From NCBI GenBank assembly GCA_900753715.1, contig CAAEAE010000112.1, positions 14,578-78,577 of the forward strand: 64,000 bases of DNA, given 5' to 3'. Position 1 is the first letter of the stretch; the number at the start of each line of letters is the position of its first letter. Under the pieces are notes generated by a model that did no database searches, was not told the DNA's origin, and worked only from the letters and a program-made list of their open reading frames with translations. The position numbers and the translations under genes are program-made. Positions 54,785 to 64,000 of this stretch are shown here, one piece after another. The stretch is from an uncultured Roseburia sp. GTDB taxonomy: Bacteria > Bacillota_A > Clostridia > Lachnospirales > Lachnospiraceae.

Positions 54785-55489
54785 ATGAGTGCATTTGTGT
54801 CATTTGAGCAGGTGGGAAAGATATATAAGACGGGAGAACTCGAGATAGAGGCACTTCATGATGTGAATTTTGAGATAGAGCAGGGGGAATTCTGCGTTAT
54901 CGTCGGGGCATCCGGCGCCGGAAAAACAACGATTTTAAATATTTTAGGCGGGATGGATACGCTCACGAGCGGACGCGTATTTTTGGACGGACAGGAGATA
55001 TCCGGTTACGATAAAAGGCAGCTTACGGCGTACAGGCGCTACGAAATCGGATTTGTGTTTCAGTTTTATAACCTCGTGCCGAACCTGACCGCAGTGGAAA
55101 ATGTGGAGCTGGCGGCGCAGATATGCAAGGAGCCGCTTGATGCGGCGGAGGTGCTTTGTGAGGTGGGACTTTCCGAGCGTCTTACGAACTTCCCGGCACA
55201 GTTGTCGGGCGGCGAGCAGCAGCGCGTGGCAATCGCGCGGGCGCTTGCGAAGAACCCGAAGCTGCTTCTCTGTGATGAGCCGACAGGGGCACTCGACTAT
55301 CAGACCGGAAAGGCAGTTTTAAAACTTTTACAGGATACTTGCCGTAAAAAGGGAAAAACGGTAATCGTGATAACGCATAACCAGGCGTTGACGGCGATGG
55401 CAGACCGCATTATCACGGTCAAGAGCGGCACGGTTGTGGATATGGTCAAAAATGAGCACATTGTGGACATTTCAGAGATTGAGTGGTAG
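54785..55489 (+). CDS. ABC transporter ATP-binding protein, MacB/LolD type
   Basis: 234 residues. Walker [10 protein letters not shown] (~41-49), Q-loop [10 protein letters not shown], signature [15 protein letters not shown], Walker [13 protein letters not shown], and H-loop VITHN. This subgroup drives FtsX-type permeases (MacB, LolD, FtsE). The large permease gene starts seven bases after its stop. An extended -10 (TGT-TATCAT, 54707-54712) lies upstream. Confidence 0.94.
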   Translation: MSAFVSFEQVGKIYKTGELEIEALHDVNFEIEQGEFCVIVGASGAGKTTILNILGGMDTLTSGRVFLDGQEISGYDKRQLTAYRRYEIGFVFQFYNLVPNLTAVENVELAAQICKEPLDAAEVLCEVGLSERLTNFPAQLSGGEQQRVAIARALAKNPKLLLCDEPTGALDYQTGKAVLKLLQDTCRKKGKTVIVITHNQALTAMADRIITVKSGTVVDMVKNEHIVDISEIEW

Positions 55490-55495
55490 GTTGGG

Positions 55496-58400
55496 ATGAA
55501 ATCAGAAATTTGGAAATCAACATTTCGGGAAATAGGACAAAGCCTTGGGCGCTTTTTGGCAATTTTAGCGATTGTAGCGCTCGGAGTGGGATTTTTTGCA
55601 GGACTTAAGGTGACACAGCCTGCGATGATAAAAACGACAGAGCAGTACTTGCGGAAAAATCATTTTTACGATTACCGGATTTTATCCACGGTAGGATATT
55701 CTAAGGAGCAAGTGCAGAAATTCCGGGAACAGGAGGATGTGTGGGCAGCAGAGGGAGGCATATCCTTTGATATTCTCTGTCAGGGAGACGGTGGAAATGA
55801 AAAGGTGTTAAAAGCCCTCAGCATTCCGTCGGAGGTCAACCAGATTGTGGTGGTGGAGGGAAGACTCCCGGAAAACGACAGCGAATGTGTCGTGGATGCC
55901 AACCTCTACGATGCGTCAAAGATTGGAAAAAAGATTGTGCTCTCGGAAGGAAACATAAAGGATGATTTGGCACGGTTTAAAAATGAAGAGTATACAATTG
56001 TAGGAACAGTGCAGTCGCCGCTTTACATACAGTTTGAGCGCGGAAATACCTCGCTTGGAAATGGAAGCGTGAACGGTTTCTTTTATCTGCTGCCGGAGGG
56101 CTTCGACGTAGATTATTACACGGAAGTGTATGTGAAGTTCGCAGCGGATTTCCCGATGTATAGTGATGATTACAAGGATTATATCGAGCGGAAAACAAAA
56201 GACTGGGAGACACTTTCAAAGACGCTTGCAGAGGAGCGCTATGAGACGGTTTTAGCGGATGCAGAAAAACAGCTTTCCGATGGGAAAAAGGAACTTTCCG
56301 AGAAGCAGCAGGAGGCGGATGAAAAATTTTCAGATGCCAGGCAACAGTTAGAAGATGCAAAAGAGCAGATTTCGGACGGGGAAAAACAGCTTTCTGAGGC
56401 AAAGAAACAGCTTGAGACGGCGCCGGACGAGCTTGCGGCAAAGGAACAGGAGCTTGCTGATGCGAAGACAAAGATTTCAGAAAAAGAAGCGCAGTTAGAC
56501 CAGGTGGAGATAGCAATGGGAGTACTTGTCTCCAAGGTACTTGCGGGCGAAAGCATCTCTGCGGAAAGTATTGCCGCGGATGGAACGTCCCTGGGCAGTG
56601 ATGCAGAAGGGATGGGAGCTTTCTTAGACGGGATTGATATGTCCAATCCGACGGCGGCACTCGCGCAAATCAGGGAACAGATTGCAGACGGCAGAAAGCA
56701 GATAGAAGCGGCAAAACAACAGGTCAAAGATGGCGAAGCGGCACTTGCGCAGGCAAAGAAACAGCTTGCCGATGGACAGAAGGAATTAAAGGAGAAGGAA
56801 GCCAAGCTTGCGGATGCAGAAGAAAAATATGAGAATGGAAAAAAAGAGTACGAGGAAGGCGTGACCGAGTATGAGACGGCGATTGCAGATGCCAGAGAAC
56901 AGATTTCGGATGGGGAAAAGGCGCTTGAGGAGTTAGAGGAGCCGACCGCGTATGTACTTGACAGATATACAAATGTAGGATATGTATGCTTTGAGAGCGA
57001 TTCCGGAATTGTGGACGGCATTGCAAACGTTTTTCCGGTGTTCTTTTTTCTGGTGGCGGCACTTGTGTGCATCACGACCATGAACCGGATGGTGGAGGAG
57101 CAGCGGACGCAGATAGGAGTGTTAAAGGCGCTCGGATACGGAGAGGGAAGCATCATGGCAAAATACCTTTTCTATTCCGGAGCGGCGGCTGTGACGGGCT
57201 GTGTGCTTGGATTTGCACTGGGAACCTGGTTTTTCCCGAAGGTCATCTGGTATGCGTACGGAATGATATACCGGGTGGATACGTTAGTCTACGTATTTGA
57301 TTGGAAAATGGCAGCAATTTCGCTGACCGTGTCGCTTCTCTGCTCGGTCGGAACCACGTATTTCTGCTGTCGAAAAGAACTTGCGGAGGTGGCGGCGGAG
57401 CTGATGCGTCCGAAAGCACCGAAAGCCGGAAAACGTGTGGTGCTCGAGCATATCCCTTTTATCTGGAAACGCCTTAAGTTTTTACAGAAGGTGTCGGTGC
57501 GGAATGTCTTCCGCTATAAAAAACGGTTTTTCATGATGGTTGTCGGAATCAGTGGATGTACGGCGCTTCTTGTGACCGGATTTGGAGTGCGAGATTCAAT
57601 TACAAATGTAGCAACACAGCAGTACACGGAAATCGAGACTTACGATATGTCTGTGCATACAAAGGATGCCGTGGATGCAGATTTCTGCACAGAATTAGAA
57701 AAAATCGAAGGGATTGCCGCGTATGCGCCGGTCATGGAAAAATCGGTGGATTTGAAGGCGGGTGGCAAGACCAAATCCATCAATCTGGAAATTATCGATA
57801 CGGAAATGGATGTTACCCCATTTTTAAATCTTCATACGGTGAAAAAGAAGCCGATAGCACTTCCGGGTGAAAAAGAGGCGGTCATTTCGCATAAGATTGC
57901 CGAGGATTATGATATCAGTGTCGGAGATACAATGACAATTGTAGACGGAAATCAGGAGGAGATGGAGCTTACGGTGAGCGGCATTTTCCAGAATTTTGTT
58001 TACAATTACGTTTTTATCAGCACGCAGACGTATGAACTGGAGACGGGGGAGCAGGCGGCGTGCAAAACCATCTGGCTGAACCGGGCAGAGGGTCAGGATG
58101 TGCACCTTTTGTCTACGGTATTAATGAATACCGACGGCGTGACAGCGGTGACGGTCAACGAGGATATGCTCGAGCGGTTTTCCAATATGATGAGAAGTAT
58201 GGATTTAATCGTAATCGTCATTATTCTGTGTGCGGCGGGGCTTGCCTTTATCGTGCTTTATAACCTGACGAACATCAACATCACGGAGCGCGTCAGGGAG
58301 GTTGCGACCATTAAGGTGCTGGGATTTTATGAAAAAGAAACCGCTTCTTATGTATTCCGGGAAAACACGGTGCTCACCTTTTTGGGGTCACTGCTTGGAC

Positions 58401-58600
58401 TGCTGCTCGGATACTTCCTGCACCGGTTTGTCATGAGCCAGATTCACATCGACCTTGTGGCATTTGATGTGCATGTGCGCCCGGTGAGTTACTGCTACAG
58501 TGTCCTTTTGACGCTGGCATTTGCATGGTTTGTAAACCGCGTCATGCGCAGAAAAATTGACAGCATCAGCATGACAGAATCCTTAAAAAGTGTGGACTGA
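55496..58600 (+). CDS. FtsX-type ABC permease with long extracellular coiled coil
   Basis: 1034 residues with two FtsX domains. An N-terminal span (~17-37) is followed by an extracellular region (38-500) whose second half is a heptad-rich coiled coil. It contains repeated QLSDGKKEL-like units (~258-330 and ~400-480). Three further spans lie at ~505-640, and a second FtsX half with four spans follows (~690-1034). This is the architecture of the large Firmicutes MacB-like permeases for peptide resistance or envelope lipoprotein export. Substrate unknown. Confidence 0.9.
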   Translation: MKSEIWKSTFREIGQSLGRFLAILAIVALGVGFFAGLKVTQPAMIKTTEQYLRKNHFYDYRILSTVGYSKEQVQKFREQEDVWAAEGGISFDILCQGDGGNEKVLKALSIPSEVNQIVVVEGRLPENDSECVVDANLYDASKIGKKIVLSEGNIKDDLARFKNEEYTIVGTVQSPLYIQFERGNTSLGNGSVNGFFYLLPEGFDVDYYTEVYVKFAADFPMYSDDYKDYIERKTKDWETLSKTLAEERYETVLADAEKQLSDGKKELSEKQQEADEKFSDARQQLEDAKEQISDGEKQLSEAKKQLETAPDELAAKEQELADAKTKISEKEAQLDQVEIAMGVLVSKVLAGESISAESIAADGTSLGSDAEGMGAFLDGIDMSNPTAALAQIREQIADGRKQIEAAKQQVKDGEAALAQAKKQLADGQKELKEKEAKLADAEEKYENGKKEYEEGVTEYETAIADAREQISDGEKALEELEEPTAYVLDRYTNVGYVCFESDSGIVDGIANVFPVFFFLVAALVCITTMNRMVEEQRTQIGVLKALGYGEGSIMAKYLFYSGAAAVTGCVLGFALGTWFFPKVIWYAYGMIYRVDTLVYVFDWKMAAISLTVSLLCSVGTTYFCCRKELAEVAAELMRPKAPKAGKRVVLEHIPFIWKRLKFLQKVSVRNVFRYKKRFFMMVVGISGCTALLVTGFGVRDSITNVATQQYTEIETYDMSVHTKDAVDADFCTELEKIEGIAAYAPVMEKSVDLKAGGKTKSINLEIIDTEMDVTPFLNLHTVKKKPIALPGEKEAVISHKIAEDYDISVGDTMTIVDGNQEEMELTVSGIFQNFVYNYVFISTQTYELETGEQAACKTIWLNRAEGQDVHLLSTVLMNTDGVTAVTVNEDMLERFSNMMRSMDLIVIVIILCAAGLAFIVLYNLTNINITERVREVATIKVLGFYEKETASYVFRENTVLTFLGSLLGLLLGYFLHRFVMSQIHIDLVAFDVHVRPVSYCYSVLLTLAFAWFVNRVMRRKIDSISMTESLKSVD

Positions 58601-58725
58601 CACAATATATAGATAAAAAACTAAAATATTATACTAAAAACTAAAAAAATATGGCGAAATGCAGATGAAAGGGTAGAAAAAACTGTAAAAAAATGGTAAA
58701 ATGACAGCAGAAAAACTTTTATTTT

Positions 58726-58858
58726 CAAGGAGGCAAATCCTCTCCTCGTTCAGAGGAAAAATTTTACTTTGTAAAATTGGATTTTGCTTCGCAAAACAAG
58801 GAGGCAAATCCTCTCCTCGTTCAAAGGAACTCGGATTTTGCTTCGCAAAACAAGGAGG
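58726..58858 (+). repeat. 54-bp RBS-carrying tandem repeat, locus 3 (three copies)
   Basis: CAAGGAGG occurs at 58726-58733, 58797-58804 and 58851-58858; spacings are 71 and 54 bases. Hairpin TTTTGCTTCGCAAAA is at 58782-58796 and 58836-58850, with a decayed version ATTTTACTTTGTAAAAT near 58760-58776. Two copies of ATCCTCTCCTCGTTCA follow the first two CAAGGAGG. The third GGAGG is the RBS of the chemoreceptor gene at 58866. Confidence 0.9.
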
Positions 58859-58865
58859 ATTGGAT

Positions 58866-60578
58866 ATGAAAAGTTTGAAAGGGAAGGTTGTGCTTCCACT
58901 GCTTTTGATTGCTGTCATTGGAATCGGCTCCTCTTTTCTGGGACTGTTTTCGTTGAGACAGCTCGGTGCACTGGGCAACCAGATTGCAGGGGAACAGGTG
59001 CCGGTCATTATTACACTCGATGCCATTTCGTCGAATGTACAGAAGCTGCAACAGCTTTTGCTGACACACAGCGTCATGGATACAAAAGAAGATAAAAAAG
59101 AAGTGGAAGAGCAGATTGCAGTTGCGGTGGCAACAACCAATGCTTATCTGGAGAATTATAATAAACTGACACAGGACAGTGCGGTTTATGAGGAATTGTC
59201 CAACTACTTCAATCAGTATATGGAGAATTATGATGCAACGTTAAGCCTCAGTGCAATGAACAATACCCGCGAGGTGACAGCGCAGGTAAACGGTGTTCTG
59301 ACAGAGATTTTTAACCAGCTCAACGATGAGATTGAAAAACTTGTGGAGCAGGAACAGACCAATCTTGGACTTGCCAAAGGACAGCAGACCAACATTTACC
59401 AGAATGCCGTGATTATCGCAGGCGGAATGCTTCTTATCATGGTAATCGTGTTTGCAGTCAGCGTCTTTGCAGTATTTATGACGATTGTGGTTCCTACAAA
59501 GCATTATGAGAAAAAACTTCGTGAGATTATCCGCAGAATCAACGATAAGGACGGAGACCTCACACAGAGAATTCCGGTACAGACGGCAGACGAGGTGGGA
59601 CATCTTGTGCAGGGTGTCAATTTGTTTATCCAGACATTACAGAATATCATGGGTCAGATTGTCAATTCGTCCGGCAACCTTGATAATGCATTTGGACAGG
59701 TAAATGAAAGCATTTCTCTGGCAAATGAGAACTCCGGTGATATTTCGGCTGCGATGGAAGAAATTGCAGCGACCATGGATACGGTGGCATCTACCATCAA
59801 CGGTATCAACGAGAGCACAGCTTCTGTTGGAAAAGATGTGACGGATGTAGCGGATGTGACAAATGATATTCACGAACATACCTTAGAGATGCGCAAGCGT
59901 GCGGAAGTCTTAGAGCAGACTGCGGCTGCCAACAAGACCGGAACGGGCGAAATGATGGAGAACAGCCTTGAGAAACTCAATCAGGCAATCGAAAACAGCA
60001 AGAGTGTGGAGAAGGTCAATGAGCTGACAAACGAAATTTTGAACATTTCAAGCCAGACGAACCTTTTGGCATTAAATGCTTCCATCGAGGCTGCGCGTGC
60101 GGGAGAAGTAGGACGCGGCTTTGCCGTTGTTGCAGATGAAATCAGACAGCTTGCGGACAGCAGCAGGGAGACCGCAAACAAGATTCAGAACATCAACGGA
60201 ATCGTGGTCAGCGCCGTAAACGAATTGAGCAGCAATGCAAACGAAATCATGCAGTATATTTCTTCTACAATTCTGCCGGATTATGACAATTACGCTGTTT
60301 CCGGAAAACAGTACCGGGAGGACGCAGAGGAAGTCAGCGCGGCAATGGATGACTGCCAGAAGAAGATGGAGGAGCTGACCGGACATATTTCACTGCTGAT
60401 GGATCAGATGAATGAAATTTCAAAATCAGTAGGCGAGTGCAGCCAGGGGGTTAATACTTCTGCGGACAGTACATCGAAACTTGTAGGCGAAATCAACAGC
60501 GTATATCAGAATGTGGAATCAAGTGTTCAGGTTGTTGCCAGCTTAAAGCAGCAGTCAGACGCATTTACCAATTTATAG
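58866..60578 (+). CDS. Methyl-accepting chemotaxis protein with periplasmic-type sensor loop
   Basis: 570 residues from ATG 58866, right after the repeat RBS. The longer frame from 58701 would translate the repeat and is rejected. TM1 is at ~8-30, then a helical 4HB-like sensor (31-175) and TM2 at ~180-205. A HAMP region (~215-265) precedes the signalling domain with tip [20 protein letters not shown] and [20 protein letters not shown]. It senses an external ligand and signals to CheA. The next gene follows 20 bp later and may be functionally linked. Confidence 0.94.
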   Translation: MKSLKGKVVLPLLLIAVIGIGSSFLGLFSLRQLGALGNQIAGEQVPVIITLDAISSNVQKLQQLLLTHSVMDTKEDKKEVEEQIAVAVATTNAYLENYNKLTQDSAVYEELSNYFNQYMENYDATLSLSAMNNTREVTAQVNGVLTEIFNQLNDEIEKLVEQEQTNLGLAKGQQTNIYQNAVIIAGGMLLIMVIVFAVSVFAVFMTIVVPTKHYEKKLREIIRRINDKDGDLTQRIPVQTADEVGHLVQGVNLFIQTLQNIMGQIVNSSGNLDNAFGQVNESISLANENSGDISAAMEEIAATMDTVASTINGINESTASVGKDVTDVADVTNDIHEHTLEMRKRAEVLEQTAAANKTGTGEMMENSLEKLNQAIENSKSVEKVNELTNEILNISSQTNLLALNASIEAARAGEVGRGFAVVADEIRQLADSSRETANKIQNINGIVVSAVNELSSNANEIMQYISSTILPDYDNYAVSGKQYREDAEEVSAAMDDCQKKMEELTGHISLLMDQMNEISKSVGECSQGVNTSADSTSKLVGEINSVYQNVESSVQVVASLKQQSDAFTNL

Positions 60579-60598
60579 GCAGGGAAGGAGAGATTGCG

Positions 60599-61588
60599 AT
60601 GAAAAAGAGATTACTGGCAGTATTGCTTGCAGGAGTGCTCACCGCTATAAGCGCAGCCCCTGTCTTTGCAACAGAGACGGAAAGTGTGGAAGGCGAAGAA
60701 GCCGTAGAAGAGGAAACCGAGGCAGAGAGCGCCGGAATTGAAATCCCGACCGGAAATATGGTGGATGTGGACGTTATCGACCTGTCGTTACATGCAGAAA
60801 CCAGCGGAGAATTTGGCCCGGTTTATGCGTACGAGAATCCATTCAAGGGAAAAGATACCTCAAAGGGCGTTGTGTTGGAGTTTTATGCAAAACCGACCTG
60901 GGAAGTTCATGAGTTAGGTGCTATCTTTGCATTTGTGGGAAGCGGAGACTATGATGGAAAATTCTATTTTTCTCCGGGCTCTTATCTTGGCTTTAACAGT
61001 GCCGGATTCGGCGGTTACTTTGATGCAAACCTGTTTAACTATACACTTGTCACCGACTATATCAAGGATGGCGCTAAGATGCGGATTGAGGTAAATCCTT
61101 CCGGTTTCGCGGTATATGCGGATGATGTGTTATGCTATGACCAGAGTATTCTTGACGACCCGAATGCCGGTGCAGGAGACTATACGGCAGAATCTGATTT
61201 CTCTCCGGTGCTTGAGTGGCTTTCCGGTGCGGATGCGCTGTATTTTGGATATGGTTCCTGGTGGAATTCAGTCGGAACAAACGAAGCAAATATTGACCTT
61301 TCGCAGGTAAATTTCCGTCTGGCTGACGGCACGGTAGTGATGGATCAGCTCACCGCCGATAAAGATTTGGTAGAGTCGTTAGGCGGCAGTGTTACTGCAG
61401 GGGAAGAGGAGGCGGCAGAGACCGTTGAAATCGGAACGGCAGATGTGGAAATTTTTGATATCAATTCCGTTTCGTATCAGGGAACATCCGTGCTTCCGGT
61501 GATGGCAGCAGTGGTAGTGCTTGTTGCGGTAGCGGGAGTAGTGGTTGTCATCCTTGTCATGAAAAAGCATCACTATAACGATGTTTAG
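60599..61588 (+). CDS. Secreted, C-terminally membrane-anchored beta-rich protein
   Basis: 329 residues. Signal peptide MKKRLLAVLLAGVLTAISAA with cleavage near VFA. An acidic stretch (25-50) is followed by a beta-rich domain with many aromatic residues (~55-250; LGAIFAFVGSGDYDGKFYF, DALYFGYGSWWN) resembling a concanavalin/LamG-type fold. One membrane span near the C-terminus (VLPVMAAVVVLVAVAGVVVV) has a short KKHH tail. No LPxTG. It could be a surface carbohydrate-binding receptor partner of the chemoreceptor upstream (inference from adjacency). Confidence 0.65.
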   Translation: MKKRLLAVLLAGVLTAISAAPVFATETESVEGEEAVEEETEAESAGIEIPTGNMVDVDVIDLSLHAETSGEFGPVYAYENPFKGKDTSKGVVLEFYAKPTWEVHELGAIFAFVGSGDYDGKFYFSPGSYLGFNSAGFGGYFDANLFNYTLVTDYIKDGAKMRIEVNPSGFAVYADDVLCYDQSILDDPNAGAGDYTAESDFSPVLEWLSGADALYFGYGSWWNSVGTNEANIDLSQVNFRLADGTVVMDQLTADKDLVESLGGSVTAGEEEAAETVEIGTADVEIFDINSVSYQGTSVLPVMAAVVVLVAVAGVVVVILVMKKHHYNDV

Positions 61589-61665
61589 AAATGAAACCAT
61601 TGCCTTTTGTAATAAGTAGGCATAAGTTGTAGAAATAGTTCGAAAAGTTTGTGAAATATAAACAA

Positions 61666-61694
61666 TTACATAATGTGCTATTCTTTGCTATGAT
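61666..61694 (+). promoter_or_regulatory. Promoter of the DUF2798 leader
   Basis: TTACAT (61666-61671), 17-base spacer, TATGAT (61689-61694). Confidence 0.5.
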
Positions 61695-61708
61695 AGTAAC
61701 ACGACGTG

Positions 61709-61755
61709 CAGCCGAAGAGCGATCGCAAGAAGCGATTGTCCTTCGGCTGTTTTTT
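61709..61755 (+). terminator. Strong terminator between promoter and DUF2798 gene (possible attenuator)
   Basis: CAGCCGAAG (61709-61717) pairs with CTTCGGCTG (61741-61749), then TTTTTT; an inner GCGATCGC is also present. It lies only ~10 bases after the predicted start of transcription and 32 bases before the gene start. Confidence 0.85.
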
Positions 61756-61786
61756 AATTTTATTTCATTCAAAGGAGAAAAATTGT

Positions 61787-62251
61787 ATGCCAAAAACAAA
61801 ATTTCAGGAAGTAGTTTTTACCATTCTTATGGTCTGTGTCATGGTGTATGTCATGATTGCCTACAACATTGCCTTAAACAAGGGCGGAATGACAAATGAG
61901 GTGTTTCTTTTAGTGTTCCACGAGTTTGTGATTATGGCACCGCTTGCATTTGTGCTGGATTTCTTTTTATTTGGCTGGCTGTCGAAAAAGCTGGCATTCC
62001 GTATCGTGACACCCGGTGAGGACAAGCCGATTATGGTCATTTTAGCAATCTCTGCCATCACCGTATGTCTGATGTGCCCGGCAATGAGCCTTGCTGCGAC
62101 AATTCTTTTTAAGAATCCGGGAGCGGAAGTGATTGCGGTGTGGTTTGAGACAACGGTTTTGAATTTCCCGATGGCGATGTGCTGGCAAATCTTTTTTGCA
62201 GGACCGCTTGTGCGAGGAATTTTCGGACTGCTGTTTAAAGAAAATCGCTAG
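61787..62251 (+). CDS. DUF2798-type membrane protein
   Basis: 154 residues from ATG 61787, nine bases after AAAGGAG. Four membrane spans: VVFTILMVCVMVYVMIAYNI, FHEFVIMAPLAFVLDFFLF, ILAISAITVCLMCPAMSLAA and FPMAMCWQIFFAGPLVRGIF. It matches the DUF2798 family; role unknown. Transcription must pass the terminator at 61709-61755. Confidence 0.8.
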   Translation: MPKTKFQEVVFTILMVCVMVYVMIAYNIALNKGGMTNEVFLLVFHEFVIMAPLAFVLDFFLFGWLSKKLAFRIVTPGEDKPIMVILAISAITVCLMCPAMSLAATILFKNPGAEVIAVWFETTVLNFPMAMCWQIFFAGPLVRGIFGLLFKENR

Positions 62252-62298
62252 AAAAACAGTGGTGACCGCTTATTTTGTACAATTTCATTAAAAACGCC

Positions 62299-62327
62299 TT
62301 GTAAACGCAGAAATCCTACATTATAAT
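62299..62327 (+). promoter_or_regulatory. Sigma-A promoter of guaA
   Basis: TTGTAA (62299-62304), 17-base spacer, TATAAT (62322-62327), 32 bases before the ATG. Confidence 0.75.
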
Positions 62328-62358
62328 AGGAACAAATGAATTGATACAGGAGGAAGCA

Positions 62359-63933
62359 ATGGATAACGAAAAAGTAATTGTCATTGACTTTGGCGGACAG
62401 TACAATCAGCTTGTTGCAAGGCGTGTCCGGGAATGCAATGTTTACTGTGAGATATATTCCTACAAAACAGACATTAACCAGATCAAGGCGATGAATCCAA
62501 AGGGAATCATTTTGACAGGTGGTCCGAACAGTTGTTACGAGCCGAACTCTCCGACCTATTCCAAGGAGTTGTTTGAACTGGGAATTCCGGTACTCGGTCT
62601 GTGCTACGGTGCGCAGCTTATGATGCATGTGCTTGGCGGCAAGGTGGAGAAAGCTCCGGTACGCGAGTACGGCAAGACAGAGGTGTTTGTAGACACAACT
62701 TCACCGCTGTTTGGCGATGTATCTCCGACAACCATCTGCTGGATGAGCCATTTTGATTATATTTCCCAAACAGCACCGGGATTTTCGATTGCAGCGCATA
62801 CGGCTGACTGCCCGGTTGCAGCGGCTGAAAACCGTGAGAAAAATCTGTATGCAATCCAGTTCCATCCGGAGGTGCTTCATACGCAGGAGGGAACCAAGAT
62901 GCTGCACAACTTTGTACGCGGTGTCTGCGGCTGTGCCGGCACCTGGCGTATGGATTCTTTTGTGGAGCATACAATTCAGGAAATCCGGGAAAAAGTTGGC
63001 GACGGCAAGGTGCTGCTTGCACTTTCCGGCGGCGTAGATTCTTCCGTTGCAGCAGGTCTTTTGTCCCGTGCAATCGGAAAGCAGCTCACCTGCGTTTTTG
63101 TTGACCACGGTCTTTTGCGAAAAGACGAGGGCGACGAGGTGGAAGCCGTATTTGGTCCAAACGGTCAGTTTGACCTGAATTTTATCCGCGTTAATGCGCA
63201 GGAGCGCTATTATAAGAAGCTTGCCGGTGTTACGGAACCGGAGAAGAAGCGTAAGATTATCGGCGAGGAGTTCATCCGTGTTTTCGAGGAAGAAGCAAAG
63301 AAAATCGGTGCGGTGGACTTCCTTGCACAGGGAACGATTTACCCAGATGTGGTAGAGAGCGGTCTTGGCGGCGAATCGGCTGTCATCAAGTCCCACCACA
63401 ACGTAGGCGGTCTGCCGGATTTCGTTGATTTCAAGGAGATCATCGAGCCGCTTCGCAACCTGTTCAAAGACGAGGTGCGCAAGGCAGGTCTTGAGCTTGG
63501 CATTCCGGAAAACCTTGTTTTCCGTCAGCCATTCCCGGGTCCGGGTCTTGGAATCCGTATCATCGGCGAGGTGACCGCTGAGAAGGTCCGCATCGTGCAG
63601 GATGCCGACTACATCTATCGTGATGAGGTGGACAAGGCAGTTGCAGCTTACAAGAAAGAGAACGGCGTGGCACCGTCCTGGATGCCAAACCAGTATTTTG
63701 CCGCCCTTACCAATATGCGCTCCGTCGGCGTTATGGGTGATGAGCGTACCTACGACTATGCTGTGGCACTGCGTGCCGTCAACACAGTCGACTTCATGAC
63801 AGCAGAGTCCGCTGAGATTCCGTTTGAAGTATTGCAGACGGTAATGAGCAGAATTATAAACGAGGTGCGCGGAGTCAATCGGGTATTCTACGATTTGACG
63901 AGTAAGCCACCTGGAACGATTGAGTTTGAATAA
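62359..63933 (+). CDS. guaA: GMP synthase (glutamine-hydrolysing)
   Basis: 524 residues from ATG 62359 behind AGGAGG. Class I amidotransferase domain (1-190) with nucleophile Cys82 (GLCYGAQ) and His/Glu of FHPEVLH. ATP-pyrophosphatase domain with PP-loop LSGGVDSS (~220), and C-terminal dimerisation domain ([14 protein letters not shown] ... [17 protein letters not shown]). It converts XMP to GMP. Length and ends are typical. Only 67 bases follow in the window and show nothing clear. Confidence 0.97.
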   Translation: MDNEKVIVIDFGGQYNQLVARRVRECNVYCEIYSYKTDINQIKAMNPKGIILTGGPNSCYEPNSPTYSKELFELGIPVLGLCYGAQLMMHVLGGKVEKAPVREYGKTEVFVDTTSPLFGDVSPTTICWMSHFDYISQTAPGFSIAAHTADCPVAAAENREKNLYAIQFHPEVLHTQEGTKMLHNFVRGVCGCAGTWRMDSFVEHTIQEIREKVGDGKVLLALSGGVDSSVAAGLLSRAIGKQLTCVFVDHGLLRKDEGDEVEAVFGPNGQFDLNFIRVNAQERYYKKLAGVTEPEKKRKIIGEEFIRVFEEEAKKIGAVDFLAQGTIYPDVVESGLGGESAVIKSHHNVGGLPDFVDFKEIIEPLRNLFKDEVRKAGLELGIPENLVFRQPFPGPGLGIRIIGEVTAEKVRIVQDADYIYRDEVDKAVAAYKKENGVAPSWMPNQYFAALTNMRSVGVMGDERTYDYAVALRAVNTVDFMTAESAEIPFEVLQTVMSRIINEVRGVNRVFYDLTSKPPGTIEFE

Positions 63934-64000
63934 GTTGGAGTATCGTAAAAAGCCAGTGTTTATGCGGGTTTGCGGCACTTTCAAAAGTCTTTTGATAACA

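Noticed and set aside
56250..56930. Possible tandem DNA repeats in the FtsX-type permease
   Set aside because: Reflects heptad coiled-coil protein repeats with diverged codons.
58701..58865. Extended reading frame upstream of the second chemoreceptor
   Set aside because: It also runs through the repeat; ATG 58866 begins directly before the first membrane span with a perfect RBS.
1..64000. CRISPR array, rRNA or tRNA genes
   Set aside because: No regular repeat-spacer pattern with ~30-base spacers, no rRNA sequence and no tRNA cloverleaf with TTC-arm signature was recognised.

Overview
The window looks like chromosome of a Gram-positive, anaerobic, polysaccharide-degrading member of the Clostridia, most likely a Lachnospiraceae gut bacterium. 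Pointers are Clostridia-type SD sequences, pyruvate formate-lyase under a ZTP (pfl-motif) riboswitch, a T-box threonyl-tRNA synthetase, ThyX, sporulation-type proteins (SPOCS/LysM protein, SpoIIID), and multi-gene ABC sugar uptake loci lacking their own ATPase. The genus is inferred, not proven.

Layout. 1-10355: end of a solute-binding protein gene, two pairs of sugar ABC permeases enclosing an NHL/Yip1 membrane protein and a DUF5696 secreted protein, then a GH27 enzyme. 10614-16425: a second lipoprotein binding protein, a LamG-like lipoprotein, GH43 and GH51 arabinofuranosidases. 16521-18900: DUF6171, thyX, MATE exporter. 18930-23566: divergent ArsR-type regulator facing a GH43 arabinanase-like gene and GH127. 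Together 1-23566 reads as an arabinan / arabino-oligosaccharide utilisation region. 23641-24649: XRE regulator plus DUF3169. 24690-28019: ZTP riboswitch, pflB, pflA. 28163-43493: housekeeping and cell-envelope genes (hpf, ddl, murF, plsC, PrcB-like, veg, SPOCS-LysM, NlpC/P60, YqeY, map, serine hydrolase, MIF tautomerase, chemoreceptor). 43619-46232: Nudix, T-box, thrS.

The main discovery is at 46301-54590. The sporulation regulator gene spoIIID is cut in two, in frame, inside its DNA-recognition helix. Between the halves lies an AT-rich element of about 8.03 kb bounded by the short repeat TACAT (46410-46414 and 54442-54446). It encodes a large serine recombinase at its right end, a TIM-barrel isomerase, a small 66-residue protein and a three-gene putative phage-defence operon (AbiL-like AAA ATPase + RloB, and a helicase with a C-terminal PD-(D/E)xK nuclease). 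Joining the halves at TACAT restores an 85-residue SpoIIID. This resembles the developmentally excised skin element of sigK, but at spoIIID and with anti-phage-type cargo.

A second unusual feature is a 54-bp unit found in tandem at three unlinked leaders (37299-37375, 41764-41833 on the minus strand, 58726-58858). Each unit carries a hairpin, a strong Shine-Dalgarno sequence and a complementary CCTCTCCTC segment. The last copy supplies the ribosome-binding site of a yqeY-type gene, a MIF tautomerase gene and a chemoreceptor gene.

54785-63933: MacB/FtsX-type ABC transporter, second chemoreceptor, a membrane-anchored secreted protein, DUF2798 protein and guaA.
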